Assembly: GCF_013240295.1 (NCBI RefSeq)
Contig: NZ_JABETK010000001.1
Location: forward strand, 186,001 to 250,000
Length of the DNA stretch: 64,000 nucleotides
Direction of reading: 5' to 3'
Source: Neoaquamicrobium sediminum
GTDB taxonomy: Bacteria; Pseudomonadota; Alphaproteobacteria; Rhizobiales; Rhizobiaceae
The notes under the pieces were generated by a model that saw nothing but the letters and a program-made list of their open reading frames with translations, was not told where the DNA came from and ran no database searches. Position numbers and translations under genes: made by a program. Shown here one piece after another: positions 11,269-18,880 of the stretch (its first letter is position 1; each line of letters starts with the position of its first letter).

Positions 11269-11305
11269 CTGTCAGAAATATACGCGGTTTTCTGACAGTT
11301 TTCAA
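11269..11305 (-). promoter_or_regulatory. abiE promoter with perfect inverted-repeat operator
   Basis: On the minus strand TTGAAA (11305-11300) and TATATT (11282-11277) are separated by 17 bp, a good sigma-70 promoter. CTGTCAGAAA at 11269-11278 and its exact reverse complement TTTCTGACAG at 11289-11298 form a 10-bp inverted repeat with a 10-bp spacer. It covers the spacer and the -10 box. The layout suggests autorepression by AbiEi, which is known for the family; the binding here is inferred. Confidence 0.85.
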
Positions 11306-11324
11306 CCTTGGCGTGGCTTGTCGG

Positions 11325-12662
11325 CTAGATGAGCGGTGCGCCCTTATCGAGAAGACCGTCGAGAAAGTCCTCGCGGGACGAAATGGGGCCAGCCTGGGTG
11401 GCGAGGATCAGCGCTTCCACCACCTCCCGAGCCAGCGAGCGGGCCATCACCCGCTCGGTCGTCGAGATGGCTGTCATCGCGCGGCCATGCAGGAAGGCGC
11501 TTCGCACGTCGAACAGCCGCTCATACTGGTCGGCGTAGCGGCGATCGCCGAGAAGCCCGGCGACGCGTCCCCGCATCCTTTTCGTGGGGCTCATTCCCTT
11601 GTGGCGATCGGGCGCCACCCGGAAGTTCTTCTGATAGTCGGCGCGCAGGCCCAGCGCCGCTTCGATCGTCGTGATATGCGCCAGAAACTCGTCGACGCCT
11701 TCCGCCAGGAACGCGCGGACCAGGAAGTGAGTGATCGGCGTTTCGAACAGAACCGATTGCTTCGCCTGCTCGACGATCGTCCAACGGTTCTGATCCCAAA
11801 CCGGCAGCTCGGTTGCGACCTCGTCTTCCAGGTGCAGCTCAACTGGCCGCTCCTCCTCAATGGTCCCACCATAGCCGTCGTCGTAGATACGAGGTTCCCA
11901 GCTCAGCGTATCCGGCGACGGCGGAGTGTTGAGGTGGACGAAGATGTCGCCATCGACGGTGTAGACCCACGGGACACGGAAGCCGCGCCAGTCGACCTCC
12001 GCCATCGTCGACCAGCTCTCCCACGGTGCCAACAGCAGGAAGAACAGCGCCTCCTCGACCGCGCCGGGAAACCGCCCCTTGTGCGGTTCAATCTGGCCCA
12101 GATCTCGGCTCAGGTCCATGAACAGCACGGGGACGGCACGCGCCTCGGGCTCCTGGTCGAGCGCCACCGTCTCCTCGACAACCAGCCAGTGGAATTCGGA
12201 AAAGCGCTCGGCGTCGAAATCCTGCCGCGGATAGAGCCGCTTCAGTCTAGCCTCATCAACGAGGGTCCGCAGTTCGTCCGAAGTCAGCCGGCCGAGCTTC
12301 GCGGGGCCGAACGCGATCGACGGCAGGTCATCGGCCAGATCGAGCGGCACGAGGTGAATGCGTTTGGCGTTGGTCGCCCGCATCGCTGCATCGAGGCCCT
12401 TTGCCGCCTCCTCCACCGGCAACGACAAATGGACCGTTTCCTTCCGCAGACCGCAAGGAAGGCCAAGAGCGCGCAAAGCGGCCGAAAGCGCAAAACCCGG
12501 TCCTTTCTTGCCGCCATTCGGATAATCGTCACGGCAGGCTTCCCGCAGTCGCTCGAAGGCCGGATGAGCCATGATGTTGTCGGGCCCTGGCGGACGTAGC
12601 CGCCACAGGTCCGACATAGCAGAGATTATCGCGTCGCTGGGACCGCTCGCCGCTTCACTCAT
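11325..12662 (-). CDS. Protein of unknown function with C-terminal HEPN-like RNase motif
   Basis: A 445-residue protein I do not recognise as a whole. Its last quarter is predicted helical and ends with YERLFDVRSAFLHGRAM, in which R387-S-A-F-L-H392 fits the R-x4-6-H catalytic motif of HEPN ribonucleases, as in ApeA-like C-termini. The N-terminal 300 residues look like the variable sensor regions of HEPN defence proteins, but I name no family. The ATG at 12662 overlaps the stop of the upstream PD-(D/E)XK-like gene in ATGA, so the two form an operon. They are transcribed divergently from the HNH/Mrr/Fic operon at 13389. Role in phage defence is inferred from motif and neighbourhood only. Confidence 0.6.
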   Translation of the reverse strand: MSEAASGPSDAIISAMSDLWRLRPPGPDNIMAHPAFERLREACRDDYPNGGKKGPGFALSAALRALGLPCGLRKETVHLSLPVEEAAKGLDAAMRATNAKRIHLVPLDLADDLPSIAFGPAKLGRLTSDELRTLVDEARLKRLYPRQDFDAERFSEFHWLVVEETVALDQEPEARAVPVLFMDLSRDLGQIEPHKGRFPGAVEEALFFLLLAPWESWSTMAEVDWRGFRVPWVYTVDGDIFVHLNTPPSPDTLSWEPRIYDDGYGGTIEEERPVELHLEDEVATELPVWDQNRWTIVEQAKQSVLFETPITHFLVRAFLAEGVDEFLAHITTIEAALGLRADYQKNFRVAPDRHKGMSPTKRMRGRVAGLLGDRRYADQYERLFDVRSAFLHGRAMTAISTTERVMARSLAREVVEALILATQAGPISSREDFLDGLLDKGAPLI

Positions 12663-13294
12663 CGGCCGATCCTTTCCGCCGCCAGTTCGCCGGTTGCACC
12701 CGGCTTCACATCCATGACCTCACCGCGGCTGCCGACAAGGGCGATTTCGATTCCGGCCAACGCGCAGCGCGGCGCAAGCCGCTCAGCCAGGCGCAACGTG
12801 CCCTCGGTCAGCGGCACCACGGCGATCTGACGACCCTGCGATGGCGTCGCCATTAGCAGCCCGACCGTCTCGCACAGGCCGCGGTAGAGCCGCGAGACCT
12901 GGCCCGGGTGCCGCGTGTTGATGATGCCGCCCTTGCACTCGGCTGAAATAACGTGGCTTTCGACCTCGGCGACAACATCGCCGAGCCCCGACTTGGGATG
13001 GACGGTGATCATCTGACCAGCGGAGTTTCGATAGGCGCCGCCGTAGGCCGTGCCGCCGATGCTGGAAATCTTCGCAAAGTCGCGCCGGCCGAGCCAGGCC
13101 GTGAAGTCGAACTGCTTTCCGTGTTCGCCATCGGGATGGATGCGGACGTCCCGCGCGCCTTGCGTGCGGAGCAGATGCATCGCGAAGGCGAGCATGACCG
13201 CCCCCTCGTAAAGATGATGTTCGTGTGGACCGTCCGATTTTCCGACCCGGTTCGCTGGCGGGGCCAAGGCCGTCACGAGATCTTCGAAGTCCAA
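12659..13294 (-). CDS. Putative PD-(D/E)XK-like nuclease, partner of the HEPN-like gene
   Basis: A 211-residue protein of unknown family. D106 in KSGLGDVVAEVE and E119-C-K121 in VISAECKGG fit the D...ExK metal-binding core of PD-(D/E)XK nucleases, followed by a helix (RLYRGLCETVGLL) as expected in that fold. The start is TTG at 13294, preceded by GGGGAGG five bases away; no ATG fits better. It leads a two-gene operon with the HEPN-like gene (ATGA overlap) and faces the plus-strand operon across 94 bp. It could also be a DNA-sensing subunit without cleavage activity. The active-site assignment is from motif inspection, so it is moderate evidence. Confidence 0.55.
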   Translation of the reverse strand: MDFEDLVTALAPPANRVGKSDGPHEHHLYEGAVMLAFAMHLLRTQGARDVRIHPDGEHGKQFDFTAWLGRRDFAKISSIGGTAYGGAYRNSAGQMITVHPKSGLGDVVAEVESHVISAECKGGIINTRHPGQVSRLYRGLCETVGLLMATPSQGRQIAVVPLTEGTLRLAERLAPRCALAGIEIALVGSRGEVMDVKPGATGELAAERIGR

Positions 13295-13388
13295 CCCAGC
13301 CTCCCCGGCGGAATCAGCGGGCGCCCGTCGCCCATCATTGACATGAGTTTATAACCGTCCATATTTGCCCGGTAAAGGAGGGACGCTC

Positions 13389-13943
13389 ATGTTGACCTAC
13401 CGCCCGGAGAAATTTGCCTCGCTCTATGACTCCGAGCTGGGCCAGCGCATCTGGAGCTTCCTCACGCGGGACGACAACGTCGCGCGCCTCGAAATCGCGT
13501 CGGAACTGAGCAAGCCCGCCGTCGAAGGCATCGAGGAGCAGCTCCTCGCCGAATTCCGCGAGGAGGTTCTGGCCGATCGCGTCAAGCAGATGGTCGGCCA
13601 CATGGTGCGGCAGATCTTGGAGCAGCGTGATTGGGTGCTCGACCAGACCGACGTGAAGGTTCAGTCCGTGCCCTTCAGTAAGGCGACGCGCTACCGCCGG
13701 CCCGATTGGTTCACCTTCTACGCTTTCCGCAACAGCAGTGACCCGCGTGACGTCGTCATCACCGACCGGCGGCAAAACCCGACGCTGCCCGCCGGCGCGC
13801 GCTGGACCTTCTATGCGACCTTCGCCAGCCCGTTGAAGGCCGCCGTGGCTTTCGGCGTCAACGACATCAAGCAGCTCCGCGAGGAAGTCCACTCCCACGG
13901 CTATCACCGCGTGCAGGTCCCGCGCATGCTGCGGCGCGCATGA
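13389..13943 (+). CDS. Unknown protein, first gene of the HNH-Mrr-Fic operon
   Basis: A 184-residue protein, rich in charged helices in its first half (for example SKPAVEGIEEQLLAEFREEV) and more beta-like in the second (PDWFTFYAFRNSSDP, ARWTFYATFASP). I recognise no domain, signal peptide or membrane segment. The ATG at 13389 is chosen because AAAGGAGG at 13374-13381 sits seven bases ahead; a TTG at 13365 in frame lies before this site. It is followed after 16 bp by the HNH gene with its own GGAGG, so it probably belongs to the same transcript. Given its place it may be a regulator or structural partner, but this is not shown. Confidence 0.65.
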   Translation: MLTYRPEKFASLYDSELGQRIWSFLTRDDNVARLEIASELSKPAVEGIEEQLLAEFREEVLADRVKQMVGHMVRQILEQRDWVLDQTDVKVQSVPFSKATRYRRPDWFTFYAFRNSSDPRDVVITDRRQNPTLPAGARWTFYATFASPLKAAVAFGVNDIKQLREEVHSHGYHRVQVPRMLRRA

Positions 13944-13959
13944 TGGAGGCAGAAAACCG

Positions 13960-14943
13960 ATGACCGATCTCGACGCCGCCACTATCGCTGCCGCCGACTT
14001 CTACGACAAACACTATGCAGGAACCGAGCCGATTTTCCTCGAGCCCGGCAAGAAGCTGACGCTCGGAAGCGCGGAACATCCTCGGCATTGCCGCTTCTGC
14101 CGCCGGGATGAGCCGGCCGTGACTTTCAAGGATGAAGCCCACGCGCTGCCAGCGGCCTTCGGCAACACAGGCCTTTTCAGCAACTATGAGTGCGACGCCT
14201 GCAACCATCTCTTCGGCGAGGGTATCGAAAATCATCTCGGGAACTGGACCAAGCCCATGCGCACCCTCTCGCGCATCAAGGGCCGAAGCGGCGTCCCGAC
14301 CATCAAGAAGCCAGGTCCCGACAAGGGCTGGCGTGTCGAATATTCGGGTACGGGCTTTCAGCTCAAGGAGTACGAAGACGATCCATTTTTCGTGGTGGAC
14401 GAGGCGGCCAAGCAGCTTCGCTTCGAACTCCACCGCGACACCTATATCCCGGTCGCTGCGCTGAAGGGCCTAGTCAAGATCGGCCTTACCCTCATCCCGG
14501 ACATCGAGACCCAGCATTTCCAGGAGACCTATGACTGGATCCGCGACACGGACCATTCGCGCAACTTCGTCGCGGAGTTTCCCATCATTCGGACGTTCAT
14601 TCCCGGTCCGATGCGCAACGACCTCATCGTTCTCATGTTGATGCGGCGGCGCGCGGGAATCGACACCGTGCCCTACGCCTTCTTCACCATGGCCTATGGG
14701 AACGACGTGCTTCAGGTTTTCCTACCCTCGATCTTACAGGACCGGTGTATCGACGGCCGGCCTCTGTCGCTCGTGCCCTTTCCGACGCCGGGATCTCCCA
14801 ACCCAGCTCTCTATGGCCGGCCCAAGGTGAAGGTCGAGAAGCTGACCGGACGTGAACCGGTGAAGGGCGAGAAGGTCCCTGCGATCTTCGGCTTCGATTC
14901 CGTGCAGGAAAACGCGACCGATCAGACCGATGGTGGGGCCTGA
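13960..14943 (+). CDS. HNH endonuclease-like protein
   Basis: A 327-residue protein with a zinc-binding HNH_5-like domain near the N-terminus: CRFC at residues 44-47, EAHALPAAFGN at 59-69 containing the HNH histidine, and CDACNHLFGEGIENHLGNW from residue 78 with the second cysteine pair and the N/H residues. This architecture occurs in small defence nucleases and in retron or toxin effectors. The C-terminal ~200 residues have no recognisable family. GGAGG precedes the ATG by nine bases. The Mrr-like gene starts six bases after its stop, so both are in one operon. It probably cuts DNA, perhaps of incoming phages or plasmids; targets are unknown. Confidence 0.75.
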   Translation: MTDLDAATIAAADFYDKHYAGTEPIFLEPGKKLTLGSAEHPRHCRFCRRDEPAVTFKDEAHALPAAFGNTGLFSNYECDACNHLFGEGIENHLGNWTKPMRTLSRIKGRSGVPTIKKPGPDKGWRVEYSGTGFQLKEYEDDPFFVVDEAAKQLRFELHRDTYIPVAALKGLVKIGLTLIPDIETQHFQETYDWIRDTDHSRNFVAEFPIIRTFIPGPMRNDLIVLMLMRRRAGIDTVPYAFFTMAYGNDVLQVFLPSILQDRCIDGRPLSLVPFPTPGSPNPALYGRPKVKVEKLTGREPVKGEKVPAIFGFDSVQENATDQTDGGA

Positions 14944-14948
14944 TCGGG

Positions 14949-15875
14949 ATGAACATCCAGCCTTCTGCCGTGACGGCGTCACGCTCGTACTACATCAAGC
15001 TCGGCCGCGGCGGCGATTGGGAGGCTGAGAGCCTGCGGGATGGCGTGCTTCGCTTCGGTTATCGCGAAGCGCCCCATGACCTTTGCATGCGAGGCGATTG
15101 GCAGGCCGTCTGGGAGGCGATGAAGCTCGTCCGCGGCGATGCAGGCGCCGCGACCAGGGACGTCAACCAGATTCGTGCCTATTACGAGGCCAATGAACAA
15201 TCGATCTTCATCACCTTCGTCGGCGGCCTGCTCTATTGGGCACGGCCCACAGGGCCGGTCGAACTTCTGGAGGATCGCAGCCATCGTCGCGCGACTGTGG
15301 ACGGCTGGCGCAACACGAGCATCGGCGGCAGCCTCCTCTCTGCTGATCGGCTTTCAGGCCGCCTGCTGAAGGTGCAGATGTTCCGTGGCACCATCTGCGA
15401 CGTCCAGGCCGCCGACTATCTCTTGCGAAAACTTAACGACCAGCTCTCTCCGGAGGTCGCCGCCGCCGAGGAGGCGGAACGCGCCCTCGTGACAGCGATC
15501 GTGGGGCTCATGCGTCTGTTGACCTGGCAGGATTTCGAACTCCTCGTTGATCTCGTGTTCTCGACCAGCGGCTGGCGACGCGTGAGCCAGGTCGGGCGCA
15601 CGCAAAAGACGGTCGATCTGGAGCTCATCTTGCCAAGCACCGCCGAACGGGCGTTCGTCCAAGTCAAGTCTCAGGCGACGCCCGCGGCCCTGAACGACTA
15701 TGTGGCGCGCCTGGCGCAGGCGGAGGCCTATGACCGCATGTTCTTTGTGTGGCACACGGGCGAGCTGCCCGAAGACGATCAGCCGACTGGCGTCATCCTT
15801 CTGGGGCCACAGAAGCTCGCCCGGATGGTCCTCGACGCGGGACTGTCGTCCTGGCTTCGGGAGAAGGTGTCCTGA
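14949..15875 (+). CDS. Mrr-like restriction endonuclease (PD-(D/E)XK)
   Basis: A 308-residue protein. Residues about 190-245 carry a Mrr_cat-like core: DFELLVDLVFSTSGW (helix), the metal-binding D223 in KTVDLELILP, and Q238-V-K240 in AFVQVKSQA, the QxK variant of the ExK motif common in Mrr proteins. The N-terminal ~180 residues resemble a DNA- or signal-recognition region (SYYIKLGRGGDWE, typical of wrapper domains in defence nucleases). Its stop overlaps the start of the fic gene in TGATG. With the HNH protein this makes two different nucleases in one operon, which is unusual for a simple restriction system. Substrate specificity (for example modified DNA) is not predictable from the sequence. 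Confidence 0.8.
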   Translation: MNIQPSAVTASRSYYIKLGRGGDWEAESLRDGVLRFGYREAPHDLCMRGDWQAVWEAMKLVRGDAGAATRDVNQIRAYYEANEQSIFITFVGGLLYWARPTGPVELLEDRSHRRATVDGWRNTSIGGSLLSADRLSGRLLKVQMFRGTICDVQAADYLLRKLNDQLSPEVAAAEEAERALVTAIVGLMRLLTWQDFELLVDLVFSTSGWRRVSQVGRTQKTVDLELILPSTAERAFVQVKSQATPAALNDYVARLAQAEAYDRMFFVWHTGELPEDDQPTGVILLGPQKLARMVLDAGLSSWLREKVS

Positions 15876-16603
15876 TGAGACCGCCTGCAAAATGGAAGGG
15901 AGACGGCGGGGTGAAACAGCCGACACCGAAATGGCAAGCTCATAGCGCAGTCGGCTACGACAGCCAGATGACAACCATATGCGACCGGCTCCTTGTTGAA
16001 ATCCAAACCGATCCTGAACGGCGGCAGGCGATCCTTGCGGATCCGCGGGAGCTGCACCGCGAGCTTTTCGCTCCCTTTGCTCCTGCGAGCCATGCCGAGT
16101 ATGCGGGGACCTATCGAGGCACCGCCAACACCACGTTAGTCGATCGAAGGATTTCGGCGGAAAGCCAGCTCGAGTTGGGCACAGAATATGAATTCTGCCT
16201 GCCCGGCGAAGTAGCTTCGCGGATGGCCGAACTGCTGAAAAATGCGGGAGACCTGCTCGCTGACACCAATCCAGACGACTTCGGCAGGCTCATCGCCCTG
16301 ACTTACACTTTCTGCTGGTTCGGAAAGATTCACCCATTCCTCGACGGCAACGGCCATGTCCAGCGTGCCATCTTCGCTGCCATGGCGACAGAGTTCGGCT
16401 ACCCGCTCTCCGCGCGCTTCGCCATCCATCCGCGGCCCTACGACCGGCTGCTCGCGACTGCCTTGGAAATTTTCACACGGGCGCCGACCGGCAAGGAGAA
16501 CGAGGAATTGGGTTTGGTAGCCGAATATCTGGCGTTCTTTCTCGACGGGCCGTTCAAAGCACCCCGCAAGCACGTCGGAAGCGCGTCCCCCTATACATCG
16601 TGA
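15875..16603 (+). CDS. Fic-domain protein (AMP-transferase family)
   Basis: A 242-residue Fic protein. The active-site loop HPFLDGNGHVQR lies at residues 153-164, with catalytic H153, D158-G-N-G and R164; the usual arginine after GNG is a histidine here, which occurs in some active members. Fic proteins transfer AMP (or another nucleotide moiety) to target proteins; several are toxins. No inhibitory helix motif (S/T)xxxE(G/N) was recognised near the ends and no separate antitoxin is adjacent. I chose the ATG at 15875, which overlaps the Mrr-like stop in TGATG, over an earlier in-frame start inside that gene. It closes the four-gene operon from 13389. A role as effector in the candidate defence module is inference. 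Confidence 0.88.
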   Translation: MRPPAKWKGDGGVKQPTPKWQAHSAVGYDSQMTTICDRLLVEIQTDPERRQAILADPRELHRELFAPFAPASHAEYAGTYRGTANTTLVDRRISAESQLELGTEYEFCLPGEVASRMAELLKNAGDLLADTNPDDFGRLIALTYTFCWFGKIHPFLDGNGHVQRAIFAAMATEFGYPLSARFAIHPRPYDRLLATALEIFTRAPTGKENEELGLVAEYLAFFLDGPFKAPRKHVGSASPYTS

Positions 16604-16738
16604 GTTGGCCGCGCCGGCCTGAACACAAACCTGGAGGGGAAAGCCTTCCCCCACGGCCGAGCCGAAGTCTCGGCCGCCCCCTTCTGCGGGGAACCCCCGC
16701 AACGCCCCCGAGAGTGAGAGTGTGGACGGGATTTCCGT

Positions 16739-16778
16739 GATGGGTTGAGTGCCGAGAGAGAGGCTTTCGGCGCCCGTC
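16739..16778 (+). promoter_or_regulatory. Structured 5' leader of the DUF932 gene (copy A)
   Basis: GATGGG at 16739-16744 pairs with CCCGTC at 16773-16778, enclosing an inner hairpin at 16753-16769 (CGAGAG / CTTTCG around AGAGG). GGAG of the ribosome binding site begins two bases after the stem and the ATG lies 15 bases after it. A second copy with compensatory changes precedes the ParB gene. Its place before DUF932, ParB and (in diverged form) a methylase gene recalls the radC RNA motif, which precedes genes for DNA-interacting proteins; a match to that family is not verified. Confidence 0.65.
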
Positions 16779-16793
16779 ATGGAGTTTGGTCCC

Positions 16794-17194
16794 ATGAACA
16801 TGCAGGTTCTCGACGCGCGCCGCGACATAAGCGGCGGCTACAAGGTGGATGTCAGCCGCGGCGAGCGGATCGGCCGTGTATCCTCGGAATGGTTCTCGCG
16901 CCCCGACGATGAGCGTTATCTGTCCCTGTCGGAACTGGCGGATTCGGTGCGCGGTCGGTCGGAGCGCAGCCGGACACGCGTGGTGGAAACCGCGCTGATC
17001 CATGTCGAGGCGAGCCGCACCGATCCGGAACGCTTGTCGCTCATCCTGCCGGGCTCGGACACGCCCGTCGCACCGACGCATTGGAGCTTCGGTCAGCTCG
17101 CCAGCCAGGTCGGAGCTCCCGCCGCCTATCTGCGCCAGCTCCCTGCCGCCCTGGCCGGCATCAACCTGCAATATGGGCTGACCTCGCATCGGGC
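16794..17194 (+). pseudogene. DUF932 protein, N-terminal part (split by the Tn554-like element)
   Basis: The first 133 codons of a DUF932-family protein, common on plasmids and ICEs and related to antirestriction or phage-like proteins. The recognisable stretch is THWSFGQLASQVGAPAAYLR and LQYGLTSHRA. The frame is cut after the first two bases of an alanine codon at 17194. The rest of the gene is at 29915-30707, beyond a 12.7-kb insertion; joining both gives exactly 398 codons and the natural sequence SHRAEQIKTLE. The start ATG at 16794 follows GGAG by about nine bases and sits just below a structured leader. The fragment itself reads on into the element for only a few codons. Confidence 0.85.
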
Positions 17195-17345
17195 CTTATC
17201 CTGACTCTGTGATCCTGTCTCAGAATCATGCATTGGAGGCGCCTCACCACGGCTCCGGTGAAGCTCTTCAGACGTCCGGGTCAAGCGTTCCCGCAGCGTA
17301 GCGAGGACAACGCTTGACGCGGCGGCGGCACGACAAGCTGTTCAT

Positions 17346-17371
17346 GGGGTGCAGGCTAAGTCCTGCACCCC
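17346..17371. repeat. Perfect hairpin in the left end of the Tn554-like element
   Basis: GGGGTGCAGG at 17346-17355 and CCTGCACCCC at 17362-17371 form a 10-bp perfect stem with a 6-base loop. No T-run follows. It lies between the element end and the first recombinase gene and may block read-in transcription from the DUF932 promoter or shape the recombination site. Confidence 0.6.
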
Positions 17372-17422
17372 TGCCACGCGGCGAGAGGGAGAGCGCGAGG
17401 GGAACCCCTCGCATTCTAAACA

Positions 17423-18880
17423 ATGAAGTTGCGCCGAAGGCGCTCCGCTTGGGTATCGTGCGTGCATTTGTATTTTACCGATCTTGACACTATTTCGCGT
17501 CCGCTTTTCCTTGATGACCTTGCAGTGAGCCTCGCGCCCGGTGCGCTCGACGCGGTCGAGCGCACCGGGCTGATTCACGGCATGCCGTTCATCCTGATGG
17601 ATGACGGCAGCTACGATCTCGCTCTCAACCGGTTCTTTCGTGCCTGTCCTGCTATGGGAGCGCGATCGCCGAACACGTGGCGCTCCTACGCCCGCGACAT
17701 TCTCGTCTGGGCGCGCTTTCTTGTCGAACGGCGCGGCGGCAAGACGGTCTGGCAGGCCGGCCGCGACGATGTCCTGGCCTTTCACCGGGCGCGTCGGCTG
17801 TCGGCAGCTCCCTACCGCATCTCGGCTGCGAGCTGGAACCGGAGCGTTGCCGCGCTCGACAAGCTCTATCGCTGGGCTGTCGAGGAAGGAATCATTGCGA
17901 TCTCGCCCTTCAGCTACGGCGCCACCCTTCGCAGGGCCGGCGGTAGCCGCGCAGTGCTCGCTGTGACGACGAACCGTGCCCGCGAGCGCGCCGCGCGGCG
18001 CCACGATACCCGTTACATCGATCTTGGCCGCTACCTGCTGTTCCGCGAGGTGGGATTGCGCGGCCGGCTTCCCGACGGCTCGGAGGACGCGACGTGGCGC
18101 GGCCGCAACGGCGAGCGCAATGCGTTGTTTGCCGAGCTTCTCGTCACGACCGGCCTGCGGCTGACAGAGGCCGGCAGTCTGCTGCTGAGTGAGCTGCCGC
18201 GCCTGACCGATCCCGAATCGCGCTCGGTGCCGTTCGATCTCCCCGGTCCGATCGCCAAGGGCGGACGACCACGGCGCATCCGCGTTCCCCGCCGGGTATT
18301 GAGATTGATCGGCGACTATGTCGATCTCGAGCGCACGGTCTCTGCCGCGCGCTCAGAGCCTTCGGTGTCCGATCCGCTCTGGCTGATGCTGGAGGACGGG
18401 AAGGCAACAGACGCGGCGGGCAAGCGTGTCCGGCTCGACCGTCTGACGCTGGGCGAACGCCGCCGCGTGCTGGTCGGCACGCCCGGCCAGGCGCAGCATG
18501 CCTTGCTCTGGCTGACTGAAGGCGGCAAGCCCGTGCCCTCGGCGACTTGGGAAGCTGCCTTTCGGCGGGCCTGCACCCGCTGCCGCCGTTTCGGCATCGA
18601 GGTCGAGGTGACGCCACACACGCTGCGGCACACCTTCGCCGTCAACATGCTCTCCATGCTGATCCGCGAGCAGATCGGATCCGTGTTCGATCCGCAGGAC
18701 CAGCACGGCGCAGCCTATCGGCGGATTCTCGGCGATCCTCTGCAGAAGCTCCAGCACCTGCTGGGGCATGCGAGTATCACCAGCACCTACATCTATCTCG
18801 ACAGCCTCGCCGAGGCGCAGGAGCTGGTCGAGGCCGCCGCGGATCGCTGGGCCGAAGACACGGCTGGCGGCGCGGCATGA
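17423..18880 (+). CDS. Tyrosine recombinase A of the Tn554-like element (TnpA-like)
   Basis: A 485-residue phage-type integrase. All catalytic residues are visible: Arg in TTGLRLTEAGSL, HTLRHTFA (H-x-x-R), LGHASITSTYIYL (H and the Tyr nucleophile) near the C-terminus. The N-terminal part has a SAM-like core-binding domain (RSPNTWRSYARDILVWARFL). It cleaves and rejoins the element ends. Its stop overlaps the next recombinase gene in ATGA. No strong ribosome binding site is seen before the ATG at 17423, so the start is less certain. Longer than the 361-residue TnpA of Tn554, with an insert between the Arg motif and HTLRH. Confidence 0.88.
   Translation: MKLRRRRSAWVSCVHLYFTDLDTISRPLFLDDLAVSLAPGALDAVERTGLIHGMPFILMDDGSYDLALNRFFRACPAMGARSPNTWRSYARDILVWARFLVERRGGKTVWQAGRDDVLAFHRARRLSAAPYRISAASWNRSVAALDKLYRWAVEEGIIAISPFSYGATLRRAGGSRAVLAVTTNRARERAARRHDTRYIDLGRYLLFREVGLRGRLPDGSEDATWRGRNGERNALFAELLVTTGLRLTEAGSLLLSELPRLTDPESRSVPFDLPGPIAKGGRPRRIRVPRRVLRLIGDYVDLERTVSAARSEPSVSDPLWLMLEDGKATDAAGKRVRLDRLTLGERRRVLVGTPGQAQHALLWLTEGGKPVPSATWEAAFRRACTRCRRFGIEVEVTPHTLRHTFAVNMLSMLIREQIGSVFDPQDQHGAAYRRILGDPLQKLQHLLGHASITSTYIYLDSLAEAQELVEAAADRWAEDTAGGAA

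Noticed and set aside
11256-12599. A 447-codon plus-strand frame opposite the HEPN-like gene
   Set aside because: Starts within abiEi and its operator, lacks a ribosome binding site, and is composed of arginine/glutamine-rich shadow sequence.
16749-16793. Earlier in-frame start for the DUF932 protein
   Set aside because: It would translate through the folded leader and the ribosome binding site; the ATG at 16794 fits the GGAG signal.
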